A DNA stretch of 64,000 bases, from NCBI RefSeq assembly GCF_029946515.1, contig NZ_JARZHH010000015.1:122485-186484 (forward strand). Reading direction: 5' to 3'. A program made the position numbers and the translations under genes. Source of the DNA: Polyangium sp. 6x1. GTDB lineage: Bacteria; Myxococcota_A; Polyangia; Polyangiales; Polyangiaceae. The first letter of the stretch is position 1. Each line of letters begins with the position of its first letter. The notes beneath the pieces are model-generated. The model was not told the DNA's origin, did no database searches, and worked only from the letters and a program-made list of their open reading frames with translations. Shown here piece after piece: positions 44,769 to 54,122 of this stretch.

Positions 44769-45554
44769 ATGCCCCACGTCGATCTGAATGGCCAGAAGAT
44801 TTTCTACGAGGACACCGGCGGCGACGGACCGCCCGTCGTCCTCGCGCATGGCTTCCTGATGGATGTCACGATGTTCGATCCGCAGGTCTCGGTCCTCGCG
44901 CCCGAGTTCCGCGTGATCCGCTTCGACGCCCGCGGCTTCGGCCGCACGCAGAGCGACGGCAATCGCTTCACGTACTGGGACTCGGCCGAGGACTGCATTC
45001 GGCTCCTCGACCACCTCGGCATCGAGCGCGCCGTCGTCGGCGGCATGTCCCAGGGCGGCTTCCTCGCGCTGCGCGCCGCCTTGAAGTGGCCCGATCGCGT
45101 GAAGGCCCTCGTCCTCATCAACACGCAGGGCGGCGTCGACGACGCCGCGACGCTCGCCGGCCACCGCGGCATGCTGGAGACCTGGCGAACGCAGGGCCCG
45201 ATCGACCCGATCGTCCACACAATCGCCGGCCTCATCCTCGGCGCGCCCGAGCACTGGGAGCCCTGGGTCTCGATGTGGCGCAAGACGTCGGTCGAGACCC
45301 TCGTGGCCCCCACGCTCGCGCTGATCGAGCGCGAGGACATCACCGAGCGCCTCGCCGAGATCAAGCAGCCGGCGATCGTCTTCCACGGCGACGCGGATCA
45401 GGCGATTTCGCTCGAGCGCGGCCGACTGCTCGCGGACAAACTCTCGGGCTGCAAGAATTTCGTCACGGTGAAGGGCGCCGCGCACGCGTCGAACCTCACG
45501 CATGCCGACCAGGTGAACCCGCCGCTCCTCGCGTTCCTCCGCGCGTACGCGTGA
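44769..45554 (+). CDS. Alpha/beta hydrolase
   Basis: The 261-residue protein is a compact alpha/beta hydrolase. It shows the oxyanion strand VVLAHGFLMD, the nucleophile elbow GGMSQGG (Ser94), the acid in VFHGDADQAIS and the His in VKGAAHASNLT, so the triad is complete. The size and lid (PIVHTIAGLILGAPEHWE) fit esterases, haloperoxidase-like or epoxide-hydrolase-like enzymes; the nucleophile is Ser, so it is not a dehalogenase. The substrate is unknown. The ATG at 44769 gives the usual short strand (VDLNGQKIFYEDTG) at the N-terminus. Confidence 0.87.
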   Translation: MPHVDLNGQKIFYEDTGGDGPPVVLAHGFLMDVTMFDPQVSVLAPEFRVIRFDARGFGRTQSDGNRFTYWDSAEDCIRLLDHLGIERAVVGGMSQGGFLALRAALKWPDRVKALVLINTQGGVDDAATLAGHRGMLETWRTQGPIDPIVHTIAGLILGAPEHWEPWVSMWRKTSVETLVAPTLALIEREDITERLAEIKQPAIVFHGDADQAISLERGRLLADKLSGCKNFVTVKGAAHASNLTHADQVNPPLLAFLRAYA

Positions 45555-45613
45555 GCCAGACGGGCTGAACATCCGAGCAGACAAACCGGGGCCCTCGCGC
45601 TAGGATGCGCGGC

Positions 45614-46651
45614 ATGCCGCGCCCCGTGCAGAACCCGCCGAACCCCTGGGCGAAAACCGAGGTCGAGTGGCTCGACGAGCCGCCGAACGCGACGCTCCAG
45701 GTCTTCGAGGAGCAGGCCCGCTCGATCCTCTCCGAGAACGAGAGCCCGGATCTGCCCTTCCGCTTCAGCCTGAACCCCTACCGCGGCTGCATCCACGCCT
45801 GCGCCTACTGTTATGCTCGCCCGAGCCACCAGTATCTCGGCTTTGGCGCGGGCACCGATTTCGATCGCAAGATCGTCGTCAAGATGAACGCGCCGCGGCT
45901 CCTCCGCGAGGCCTTCGAGAAGCCGAGCTGGCGCGGCGACGGGATCGTCCTGTCCGGGAACACCGATTGTTATCAGGCGCTCGAGGCGAGCTACGAGCTC
46001 ACGCGGCAATGCCTGGAGGTTTGCCTCGCGTTCCAGAACCCGGTCTCGATCATCACGAAGAGCCGCCTCGTGGCGCGGGACGCGGACCTCCTCTCGGAGC
46101 TCTCGCGGCGGGCGCGGGCGCACGTGTTCCTCAGCATCCCGTTCGCGCGGGACGAGGACGGGCGCAAGATCGAGCCCTGGGCGAGCAAGACGAGCCTGCG
46201 CTTCGGCGCGATGCGCGCCCTCGCGGACGCGGGGGTCCCGGTCGGGATTGCCGTTGCGCCGGTCATTCCGGGGCTCAACGACGCGGACATCGCCGAGCTG
46301 CTCGAGCGCGCCCGGGAGGCGGGGGCGGAGGCGGCGTTCCTGCAGCCGCTCCGGCTCTCGGCCGAGGTCCTGCCCGTCTTCGAGGAGCGGCTCGCCGAGG
46401 CGTACCCGCTCAGGGCGCAGAAAGTCCGCAATGCGATCCAGGAGATGCGCGGCGGCAAGATGAACGAGAGCGCGTTCGGGGCGCGCTTCTCGGGGCTCGG
46501 GCCCCGGTGGGCCATGATCGAGCGGATGTTCGAGGCCCATTGCGCGCGTCTCGGCCTGAACCGGCAGCGGCTCACCCGCGAGGAGCCGACCACGTTCCAG
46601 CGGCCGAAGAGGCAGCTCTCGCTCTTCGACGACGGATCGCAAAACCGGTAA
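45614..46651 (+). CDS. PA0069-family radical SAM protein
   Basis: A radical SAM enzyme of 345 residues. NPYRGCIHACAYC carries Cys59, Cys63 and Cys66, the CxxxCxYC site for the 4Fe-4S cluster. VLSGNTDCYQALE, SIITKSRLVARD and PVIPGLND are hallmarks of the PA0069/SplB-like group, which is related to spore photoproduct lyase; the actual reaction of this group is not established. The C-terminal RPKRQLSLF is conserved in many members. An AGGA eight bases before 45614 favours that ATG; an in-frame ATG at 45605 would add three residues. It is a single gene downstream of the hydrolase. Confidence 0.88.
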   Translation: MPRPVQNPPNPWAKTEVEWLDEPPNATLQVFEEQARSILSENESPDLPFRFSLNPYRGCIHACAYCYARPSHQYLGFGAGTDFDRKIVVKMNAPRLLREAFEKPSWRGDGIVLSGNTDCYQALEASYELTRQCLEVCLAFQNPVSIITKSRLVARDADLLSELSRRARAHVFLSIPFARDEDGRKIEPWASKTSLRFGAMRALADAGVPVGIAVAPVIPGLNDADIAELLERAREAGAEAAFLQPLRLSAEVLPVFEERLAEAYPLRAQKVRNAIQEMRGGKMNESAFGARFSGLGPRWAMIERMFEAHCARLGLNRQRLTREEPTTFQRPKRQLSLFDDGSQNR

Positions 46652-46966
46652 CGATACCACGGCGCTGGGGTGCGGCGCGCCGTTTTCCCTGCCGCGGCGC
46701 CGCCCGCCTGAAAATCGACGAAACGACAACCCTCCAGGTTACCATCACGAGCAGACGGCCGACACGAGAATTTGCCGGGCCTCTTGAATTCGGTCATGAA
46801 TTGAGAGGTTTCTTACGGAACCCCCGGCTTCGTCCGATTCGGCACCAAAAATGAAGGAACGCGCCGGCGGACACGCTACGGTGGAGATGGTCACTGCGTA
46901 ACGACGTTCGGCGCCGCCCCCCCATCCGGCGTGCACGTCTCCGCAGTGCCGGAGGTGACGTGTGTC
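46652..46966. other. Intergenic region upstream of the NlpC/P60 gene set
   Basis: No gene was found in these 315 bases. They are noticeably less GC-rich than the coding DNA around 46730-46870 and include an imperfect inverted repeat (CCTCT...AGAGG, 46780-46808), so promoters for the downstream lipoprotein genes probably lie here. GGAGG at 46951-46955 is the ribosome site for the ATG at 46967. Confidence 0.5.
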
Positions 46967-48124
46967 ATGGCCAAGAGCCCGTCAATTTTTCGTCAGTTCA
47001 CCGTCCTTCTCCCTTGCGTGACGCTCGCCGCGACCCTCCCCGGCTGCATGCTCGACGCGGAGGAGCCGATCGATATCGCGCAGATTGAAGTCGAGCTTCA
47101 GGACGACGACGAATCCAGGGAGGTCGAGGTCGAAGAGGACGAACCCGAAGGGAAACAAAAGGCCCACGATGGCTCGATTTCCCAGGCCGGAGCGACAGTT
47201 TGCACGGCGTCGGCCACGTTCAAATACGCGACGTCGGGGGACGTCACGACCGCCTCGATCAACACCACGGTCGTCGCCTGGTTCACGAAAGGCGCCTATA
47301 CGGTCCGGATGACCGGCCCCTCGCGGACCTTCGCCGCCGGGGTGAGCGGCGTCCCCTCCGTTACCTCGACGACGTGGATTCGCACCCTCGCCACGCCCTT
47401 CGATCCGGCCACGATGAGCACCACGGCTCGCAGCGCCTGGCTCAACGCCGCGCGCGCCGTCAATTGCGTGACGGGGACCTCGGACATCCTCGCCGTCGCC
47501 TACGAATACATCGAGGGCGCGTCGAAGGACGCGGGGTATGCGAACGGCGCGGATTTTCACGATTACCTCGGCATCTCCTGGGATCCGTCCGACGCGAGCC
47601 TCATCACGGCGGATTCCACGCAGCTCGGCAAGCTCGATTGCTCGGGGTTCCTGCGGCTCATCTTCGGCCAGCGCGCGAATTTTCTTTATGGAGGCGTGGA
47701 GGCGAAGATCCCGATGTCGCTCTACGTGACGGGCACGCTCACCCGCGCGAGCAAGGACCAGTATCAATCCGGGCCAGGCAAGATCATCGTGCCGTTCCGC
47801 ACCCAGCCCTCGGGCGTCGCCGCGTTCAACGGGACGCCGACGGCGACGGAGCTCTCGTCGATCCAGGTCGGCGATATCGTGTTCTTCGATTCGAGCTGTG
47901 ATTATTCGGTCGCCGCCCCCTCCTGCGGCACGGACTGGACCTCGATCGGCCATACCGGGATCTACGTCGGTCGCGACGCCTCGAACAACGCCCGCTTCCT
48001 CTCGTCCCGATCGACAGCCGATGGCCCCACGGTGGCGAATACGGGCGGCTGGTCGGTCTTCAACGACGCCGTCGGCCTCAGCGGGACCTACCCGAAGCGC
48101 TTCCGGGGCGCGCGGCGGTTCTGA
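46967..48124 (+). CDS. NlpC/P60-like lipoprotein, first of three
   Basis: A 385-residue exported protein with the lipoprotein signal RQFTVLLPCVTLAATLPGC, then an acidic linker (residues about 30-70). The C-terminal half has the NlpC/P60 catalytic signs: LDCSGFLRL with Cys225 and VGDIVFFD...IGHTGIYVG with His329. NlpC/P60 enzymes cut peptide bonds in peptidoglycan stem peptides or related amides. The central block KYATSGDVTTASINTTVVAWFT to EGASKDAGYANGADFHDYLG is shared with the next two genes and is not part of the classic domain. As a lipoprotein it probably works in the periplasm or on the surface. The third catalytic residue was not assigned. Confidence 0.8.
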   Translation: MAKSPSIFRQFTVLLPCVTLAATLPGCMLDAEEPIDIAQIEVELQDDDESREVEVEEDEPEGKQKAHDGSISQAGATVCTASATFKYATSGDVTTASINTTVVAWFTKGAYTVRMTGPSRTFAAGVSGVPSVTSTTWIRTLATPFDPATMSTTARSAWLNAARAVNCVTGTSDILAVAYEYIEGASKDAGYANGADFHDYLGISWDPSDASLITADSTQLGKLDCSGFLRLIFGQRANFLYGGVEAKIPMSLYVTGTLTRASKDQYQSGPGKIIVPFRTQPSGVAAFNGTPTATELSSIQVGDIVFFDSSCDYSVAAPSCGTDWTSIGHTGIYVGRDASNNARFLSSRSTADGPTVANTGGWSVFNDAVGLSGTYPKRFRGARRF

Positions 48125-48253
48125 ATCTCGTGTTGGGTGAATTACACCGGTTCCGCCCGAAAAGAAAGGGAAAGCGATACGGAGGAGCCACGCTATGCTG
48201 GGTACTTCACAGCGCGTCGTGGCTTTTGTAAGGGCGCGCGTGAACATACTTCC

Positions 48254-48269
48254 TTGGAGGTAACTCCAG
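48254..48269 (+). promoter_or_regulatory. Hairpin enclosing the ribosome binding site of the second NlpC/P60 gene
   Basis: TTGGAG-GTAA-CTCCAG forms a five-base-pair stem plus a T-G pair with a GTAA (GNRA-type) tetraloop. The GGAGG ribosome site is inside the 5-prime arm and loop, directly before the ATG at 48270, so folding would hide it. Confidence 0.4.
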
Positions 48270-49319
48270 ATGGCAAATCGTGTTACCGACCTCCGATCGG
48301 GCGCCGCGATTCTTCTCTCGTTTGCGTTCCCTGTGTTGCTCTCCGGCTGCATCCTCGACGCGAATGGCGAGCCCGAGCCGCCCGAGGACGAGGCCATCGA
48401 CTCGATATCGCAGGCGATATCGGCGTGTGCCCCGTCCTCGACATTCAAATTCTCGACGTCCGGAGACGTCACGACCGCGCGCCTGGGCGGCGCTGTCATC
48501 GCCTGGTTCACGGAAGGCGCGTATACCGTCCGGATGGTCGGGCCCCCGCGGACGTTCGACGCCGGCGCGCCCGTGCCGCTCATCACGACGACGATGTGGG
48601 TCCGTACCCTGGACAGGCCCTTCGATTCCGCGGCGATGTCGATCGAGGAACTCCGCGCGTGGCTCGACGCCGCGCGCGCCGCGAACTGCGCGACCGGGAC
48701 GCCCGACCTCCTCGCCATCGCCTTCGAATACACCGAGGGCACCCCGAACGACGCCGCGTACGAGTACGGTGCAGATTTCCACGATTATCTCGGCGTCGAT
48801 TGGGATCCGCCGGACGCAGATCTCATCCCGGCCCATCCCGAGCAGCTCGGCAAGCTCGATTGCTCGGGCTACATGCGGCTCGTTTTCGGGGTGCACGCGA
48901 AAATCCCACTCTCGCTGCACGAGGCCGGCGCGATTCCCCGAACGAGCAGGGAGCAATATCGAGCGGGGCCGGGCAAGATCCTCGTCCCGTTCCGCACCGA
49001 GCCCCCCGGCGCCGCGCGTTTCCACGGTGAACCCACCGCCGAGGAGCTCGCCGCGATCGAGGTCGGTGATCTGGTCTTTTTCGATACCGACTGCGATGCC
49101 AACGCGGTGATGCCCTCTTGCGGCACGGATTGGACCACGATCAGCCACGTCGGGCTCTACGTCGGCCTGGATGCCGTCGGCGACCGCAGGTTCATCTCGA
49201 GCCGCGTCGTGGCCGATGGTCCGACGGTCGCGAATACAGGCGGCTTTTCGATCTTCAACGAGACGCCGGGCGTGCCGCACGACTACCCCACCTGGTTCCG
49301 GGCCGCGCGACGTTTCTGA
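48270..49319 (+). CDS. NlpC/P60-like lipoprotein, second of three
   Basis: The shortest of the three paralogues, 349 residues. The signal is GAAILLSFAFPVLLSGC followed by an acidic linker of about 20 residues. The shared middle block reads KFSTSGDVTTARLGGAVIAWFT and EYGADFHDYLGVDWDP; the catalytic region has LDCSGYMRLVFG (Cys198) and VGDLVFFD with ISHVGLYVG (His293). It lacks about nine residues after Cys198 that the other two have (the RANF segment), which may alter the substrate groove. GGAGG lies before the ATG within a small hairpin. It is separated from the first gene by 145 bases, so it may have its own promoter. Confidence 0.8.
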   Translation: MANRVTDLRSGAAILLSFAFPVLLSGCILDANGEPEPPEDEAIDSISQAISACAPSSTFKFSTSGDVTTARLGGAVIAWFTEGAYTVRMVGPPRTFDAGAPVPLITTTMWVRTLDRPFDSAAMSIEELRAWLDAARAANCATGTPDLLAIAFEYTEGTPNDAAYEYGADFHDYLGVDWDPPDADLIPAHPEQLGKLDCSGYMRLVFGVHAKIPLSLHEAGAIPRTSREQYRAGPGKILVPFRTEPPGAARFHGEPTAEELAAIEVGDLVFFDTDCDANAVMPSCGTDWTTISHVGLYVGLDAVGDRRFISSRVVADGPTVANTGGFSIFNETPGVPHDYPTWFRAARRF

Positions 49320-49440
49320 CGTCGTAAATTCGTCCGGCACACCCCTTGCAGCTTATCGTGGCCGAACCACGCCGCCTCCCCCGGCGGCAGGCCCGGTTTC
49401 CCCCGGCGCCGTGTAACCCCGACCTTCGGAGGTTCCCCCT

Positions 49441-50610
49441 ATGGCCACGATCCTCGCTGCGGTTCGGTCTTTCGCCACCGTCCTCCTCCCCGGATTCGCG
49501 CTCGCCGCGAGCCTCACCGGGTGCCTCGGAGGCAATGAAAAGATTGCGGGGGACGAAAAAGAGTTCGCAGGGGGGAACGAGGCGGGGGAGACGGGCGGGG
49601 ACGAGGCGACGACGCCGCCCGGCGGCGAGCCGGGCGTGGAGGTCGGGGGCGAGGAGCCGGAGGCGCAGAGCGCCGGGCCGTGCGCGAAGATGGCCGCGTT
49701 CAAGTTCGCGACGTCGGGCGATACGGTGATCGCGTCGCTCGACGGCGCGCCGGTCGCGTGGTTCACGCACGGCGGGTATTCCGTGCGGATGGCGGGGCCT
49801 TCGCGCACGTTCGGAGCGGCGAGCACGTCGGCGGCGACGGTCACGACGACGACGTGGGTGCGGACGTTGAGCGAGCCCTTCGACGCGGAGAAGACCTCGG
49901 AGGAGACGCTCTCGGCGTGGCTGAACGCGGCCCGCGGCGTCAACTGCGACGCCGGCACCGAGGACGTGCTCGCCATCTCCTACGAGTACGTGGAAGGCGG
50001 CAAGGAGGACGCGCGGTACGCGCTCGGCGCCGATTTCCACGACTTCCTCGGCATCGACTGGGATCCGATCGACGCGAAGAACATCCTGCCCGACCTCGGC
50101 CTCGAAGGCGCGCTCGACTGCTCGGGCTACATGCGCCTCGTCTGGGGCAGCCGCGCGAATTTCAGCTTCGAGGGGAAAGACGCGAGCATCCCGCTCTCCC
50201 TGAAGTCGGTCGCCGGCCACCTGCCGCGCACGAGCGAGGACATGTACCGGTTCGGCACCGGCAAGATCGTCGTCCCCTTCCGCACGCAGCCCGCGGGCGC
50301 CCCCGCCTTCCAGGGCGCGCCGACTTTGACCGAGCTCGCCTCGATCGAGCCTGGAGATCTCGTCTTCTTCGATACCGAGTGCAACTACGCCATCGCCACG
50401 GCCCTGCTCTGCGGGAAGAGCCCGACCGCGATCAGCCATGTCGGCATGTTCGTGGGTCGCGATAGCGGCGGCAATTACCGCTTCATCTCCAGCCGCTCGA
50501 CGGCGAACGGCCCGACCGTGGGCAACACCGGCGGCTGGTCGATCTTCAACGCGGGCGCCGATGGCACGGGCTCGTACCCGCAGCGCTTCCGGGGCGCTCG
50601 TCGGCTGTAG
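49441..50610 (+). CDS. NlpC/P60-like lipoprotein, third of three
   Basis: A 389-residue paralogue with signal FATVLLPGFALAASLTGC and a longer Gly/Glu-rich linker (residues about 30-75). The central block is KFATSGDTVIASLDGAPVAWFT; the catalytic signs are LDCSGYMRLVWG (Cys227) and PGDLVFFDT with ISHVGMFVG (His333). All three proteins end in a similar tail (NTGGWSIFN, YPQRFRGARRL here). Base use is more GC-rich than in the first gene, so the copies have drifted or came at different times. It may act on the cell's own wall or on prey; both are inference. Confidence 0.8.
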   Translation: MATILAAVRSFATVLLPGFALAASLTGCLGGNEKIAGDEKEFAGGNEAGETGGDEATTPPGGEPGVEVGGEEPEAQSAGPCAKMAAFKFATSGDTVIASLDGAPVAWFTHGGYSVRMAGPSRTFGAASTSAATVTTTTWVRTLSEPFDAEKTSEETLSAWLNAARGVNCDAGTEDVLAISYEYVEGGKEDARYALGADFHDFLGIDWDPIDAKNILPDLGLEGALDCSGYMRLVWGSRANFSFEGKDASIPLSLKSVAGHLPRTSEDMYRFGTGKIVVPFRTQPAGAPAFQGAPTLTELASIEPGDLVFFDTECNYAIATALLCGKSPTAISHVGMFVGRDSGGNYRFISSRSTANGPTVGNTGGWSIFNAGADGTGSYPQRFRGARRL

Positions 50611-50785
50611 CTCGGGGTGAGTCCCCGATGTCTCAGTCGATGTGAAGAAACCTGGATCTTCGTTTATCCAGGTGGATCACGGGTGTACCAGGATCCCGGA
50701 TCCTGATTCCCCCCGCCTGGCGGGCTGGTGGGCTTCCCGCGGGCCGCTCCCGGCGCCAGGTTTCCCTCGAGGCGGTTGAACGAGG

Positions 50786-50790
50786 GGAGG
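50786..50790 (+). promoter_or_regulatory. Ribosome binding site deciding a GTG start
   Basis: GGAGG lies six bases before the GTG at 50797. The Rossmann strand of the reductase begins four residues after this GTG, whereas the upstream part of the open frame looks non-coding. Confidence 0.7.
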
Positions 50791-50796
50791 CGAGGG

Positions 50797-51702
50797 GTGG
50801 AACGCTTCGACGTGCTCATCGTCGGCGGAGGTCCAGCCGGGCTCGGGGCGGCGCTGATCCTGGGGCGCTGCCGTCGCAAGGTGCTGGTCTGCGACGCCGG
50901 CGCCCCTCGCAATGCGCCCGCGCGGGGCATTCACGGGCTGCTCGGGCACGACGGTCTGCCGCCCGCGGAGCTCTTGCGCAAGGGGCGCGACGAGGCGCGG
51001 CGGTACGGCGTCGTGATTCGCGACATCGAGGTCTGCGACGTCCGGCGCCGCGGAGATGCATTCGAGGCCGATCTCGTGGACGGCAGCCATGTCGAGGCGC
51101 GCAAGGTGGTGCTCGCGACGGGGATGCTCGACGTCATCCCGTCCATCGAAGGGATCCTCCGGTATTACGGGCGTGGCGTCTACCATTGCCCGATTTGCGA
51201 CGGCTGGGAGTGCCGGGACCAGCCGATCGGCGTCCTCGGCCCTGCCCACCGCGCGATCCGCACGGCATTGCTGCTCCTCGGCTGGAGCGACGACGTCGTT
51301 CTCTTCACGCACGGCCCGGCCGCGCTCACCGACGACGACATGCGCTTGCTCGAAAAACATCGAATCGGATTGCGGGAGTCGCCCATCACGCGGCTCGAAG
51401 GCGACGACGAGGGGCTCGCGCGGGTGGTGCTGGACGACTGCGAGGTCGTGCCGCGGCGGGCGCTCTTTCTGAAGACGGGCGAGGTGCCGCGCTCGGATCT
51501 GCCCACGAAGCTCGGCTGCAAGATCAACGGCGACGGGCAGGCGGAGGCGGAGTTCCACGGGAGCACGGAATCCGAGGGCGTCTTCGTGGTGGGCGACGCC
51601 TCGCCCCGCGTCCAGCTCGTGAGCGTCGCGCAGGCCGAAGGGGCGGCGGCCGCCGTCCGCATCAATGCCATCTTGCAGAACGAGGACCTCGCCGCGCGTT
51701 GA
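50797..51702 (+). CDS. Thioredoxin-reductase-like FAD/NAD(P) oxidoreductase
   Basis: The 301-residue flavoprotein has the size and order of low-molecular-weight thioredoxin reductases: GGGPAGLGAAL for FAD near the N-terminus, ARGIHGLLGHDG, the redox pair CPICDGW, a second nucleotide region with an altered GxGxxA (VLGPAHRAIRT), and VFVVGDAS near the end. The active pair is CPIC rather than the usual CAVC or CATC, and the NADPH dinucleotide motif is weak, so it may use another donor or partner. It belongs with the broad TrxB-like group found in myxobacteria and actinobacteria. It begins at GTG; the OPT gene follows after 49 bases. Confidence 0.84.
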   Translation: MERFDVLIVGGGPAGLGAALILGRCRRKVLVCDAGAPRNAPARGIHGLLGHDGLPPAELLRKGRDEARRYGVVIRDIEVCDVRRRGDAFEADLVDGSHVEARKVVLATGMLDVIPSIEGILRYYGRGVYHCPICDGWECRDQPIGVLGPAHRAIRTALLLLGWSDDVVLFTHGPAALTDDDMRLLEKHRIGLRESPITRLEGDDEGLARVVLDDCEVVPRRALFLKTGEVPRSDLPTKLGCKINGDGQAEAEFHGSTESEGVFVVGDASPRVQLVSVAQAEGAAAAVRINAILQNEDLAAR

Positions 51703-51751
51703 GCGTCGAGACATGGAGACATCGGCACGGCCGTTCTGATAGGGTGCGGCA

Positions 51752-54079
51752 ATGTCCGCGTCCGTGCCCTCCCCGGTCCCCGAAGTCGAGGCCCGAGCCC
51801 CCGAAGCCCCGGCCTCGCACGCGTCCCACGAGCCCTACGTCTCCCCGCGCGCGAGCCCAGCCGAGCTCACCGTGCGCGCCGTGGCGCTCGGCGCGGTGCT
51901 CGGCATCGTCTTTGCCGCCTCCTCGGTCTACCTCGCGCTCAAGGTCGGCTTGACCGTCTCGGCGTCCATTCCGATCGCCGTCATGTCAATCACGATCTTC
52001 CGCTTCTTCGGGCGCGCGACGATCCTGGAGAACAACATCGTCCAGACGACGGGCTCCGCGGGCGAGTCGATCGCGGCGGGCGTGGCATTCACGCTGCCCT
52101 CGCTCCTGCTCATGGGTTATGACCTCGCGGCGGGCCGGGTGCTCCTGCTCTCGGTGCTCGGCGGCCTGCTCGGCGTGCTGATGATGATCCCGCTCCGGCA
52201 CGGGCTCATCGTGGAGGAGCACGGAAAACTGAAATACCCCGAGGGCACCGCCTGCGCCGACGTGCTCATCGTGGGCGAGACGGGCGGCACGAACGCGAAG
52301 ACGGTGTTCGCGGGCTTCGGGCTCGGCTTTCTTTACAAGCTCCTCGGCGACCCGCTGAAGCTCTTCAACATGAACCCCGCCCACCGGATCGCGAGCTGGA
52401 AGGGCGCGAGCATCGCCGGGGAGCTCACGCCGGAGATGCTCGGCGTCGGTTACATCATCGGCCCGAAGACGGCGAGCACCACGATGGCGGGCGGCGTCCT
52501 CGCGTATCTCGTCCTGATCCCGCTCATCGCGTTCTTCGGCGACAAGATCGATAGCCCGATTTTCCCGGCGACGACGCTCATCCGCGACATGTCGCCGAAC
52601 GACATTCGCAGCCGCTACGTGCTCTACATCGGCGCGGGCGCGGTGGCGACGGGCGGCTTCATCAGCCTCGGCCGCGCGCTGCCCACGATCGTCAAGGCGT
52701 TCCGGAGCGGCATCAAGAGCTTCCGCGCGGGCAAGACCGACAAGGAGACGTTGCGCACGGAGAAGGACCTGCCGTTCTCGGTGGTCGTCTATGGCCTCGT
52801 CGCGCTCCTCCTCGCGATATGGCTCGCGCCCACGCTCGGGATCTCGCTGCCGACGGCCATTCTGATCATGCTCTTCGGCTTCATCTTCGTGACCGTCTCC
52901 TCGCGGATCACGGGGGAGATCGGCTCGTCGTCGAACCCGATCTCGGGCATGACGGTGGCGACGCTGCTCATCACGTGCCTGCTCTTCCTGGCGATGGGCT
53001 GGGTCGGCGTGGATTATCGCGCGATGGCGCTCTCGACGGCGGCGATCGTGTGCATCGCGGCCTCGAACGGCGGCGCGACGAGCCAGGATCTGAAGACGGG
53101 GTATCTCGTGGGCGCGACGCCGCGGCGGCAGCAGATCGGGCTGCTCGTCGGGGTCGTGACGAGCGCGCTCGTCATCGGATACACGCTGCTCTTCCTCAAT
53201 GCGTCCTACACGACGCGGGCCGCCGAGACGTACGACGTGCCCATTCCGGTGGAGTCGATCACGGCGCAGGTGGAGAAGGGCCCGGACGGGAAGGACTATC
53301 GCGTCGCCTACCAGCCGAACTCGGGCGCGACCATTCCGCAAGGAAAATACCTGGTCGAGGACTCGGGGAAGGTGGCGTTCGTCATCGACCCGGGCATCGG
53401 CGGCCGCGTGCCGCACGAGCCGAAGAAGCTCGAAGGCGACGTCGGGGTGCCCCAGAATGCGACGCAGAAGGGCACGATGCTCGGCCCGGATCGCAGATCG
53501 TATACGGTCTACGAGGTGGCGGAGGGCGGGGCAATGCACGCCGGTCGGTACCTCGGCGAGGACGGGAAGCTCCTCTACGAGCTGCGCGAGGTGAAGAAGC
53601 TCGACGCGCCGAAGGCGAGCCTGTTCGCGCTGATCATCGACGGCATCCTCACGCGCAAGTTGCCCTGGAGCCTCGTGCTCACCGGCGTGATGCTGGCGAT
53701 CGTGATGGAGCTCTGCGGCGTGGCGGCGCTGCCGTTCGCGGTCGGCGTCTATCTGCCCATCTCGACGAGCGTGCCCATTTTCGTCGGCGGCATCGTGCGG
53801 TGGCTCGTCGACCGGAAGCGCGGGCAATCGGGCGGCGACGAGGAGTTCAGCCCGGGCACGCTCCTCAGCTCGGGATACATCGCGGGCGGCGCCATCGCGG
53901 GCCTCGTCGCGGCGCTCGTCTCGGGGCTCGGCATGGAACACAAATTCGACCTCTCCACCGTGTTCACGAGCCTTTCGAATTCGAACCTCTCGGGCGTCAT
54001 CGCGTTCGGCGCGATTTCGGCCGCGCTGTACTGGGCCGCCGTTCGGGGGACGTCGGCCGTCGGCAAGTCCGAGGGCTGA
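51752..54079 (+). CDS. OPT-family oligopeptide transporter with soluble insertion
   Basis: A 775-residue membrane protein of the OPT family. Typical blocks are LTVRAVALGAVLGIVFAAS near residue 35, SIPIAVMSITIFRFFG, ENNIVQTTGSAGESIAAGV, KYPEGTACADVL and a helical C-terminal half. OPT proteins use proton-driven import of peptides, glutathione or metal chelates. Residues about 486-616 are a hydrophilic insert between membrane helices that contains two copies of one module: GPDGKDYRVAY...GKYLVEDSGK and GPDRRSYTVYE...GRYLGEDGK. This would form a soluble domain that could act as a ligand trap. The substrate is unknown. Confidence 0.9.
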   Translation: MSASVPSPVPEVEARAPEAPASHASHEPYVSPRASPAELTVRAVALGAVLGIVFAASSVYLALKVGLTVSASIPIAVMSITIFRFFGRATILENNIVQTTGSAGESIAAGVAFTLPSLLLMGYDLAAGRVLLLSVLGGLLGVLMMIPLRHGLIVEEHGKLKYPEGTACADVLIVGETGGTNAKTVFAGFGLGFLYKLLGDPLKLFNMNPAHRIASWKGASIAGELTPEMLGVGYIIGPKTASTTMAGGVLAYLVLIPLIAFFGDKIDSPIFPATTLIRDMSPNDIRSRYVLYIGAGAVATGGFISLGRALPTIVKAFRSGIKSFRAGKTDKETLRTEKDLPFSVVVYGLVALLLAIWLAPTLGISLPTAILIMLFGFIFVTVSSRITGEIGSSSNPISGMTVATLLITCLLFLAMGWVGVDYRAMALSTAAIVCIAASNGGATSQDLKTGYLVGATPRRQQIGLLVGVVTSALVIGYTLLFLNASYTTRAAETYDVPIPVESITAQVEKGPDGKDYRVAYQPNSGATIPQGKYLVEDSGKVAFVIDPGIGGRVPHEPKKLEGDVGVPQNATQKGTMLGPDRRSYTVYEVAEGGAMHAGRYLGEDGKLLYELREVKKLDAPKASLFALIIDGILTRKLPWSLVLTGVMLAIVMELCGVAALPFAVGVYLPISTSVPIFVGGIVRWLVDRKRGQSGGDEEFSPGTLLSSGYIAGGAIAGLVAALVSGLGMEHKFDLSTVFTSLSNSNLSGVIAFGAISAALYWAAVRGTSAVGKSEG

Positions 54080-54122
54080 AGGGCGAGGGGGGGCGGCGCG
54101 GACCTTGCGAGCCGCTCCCCCG

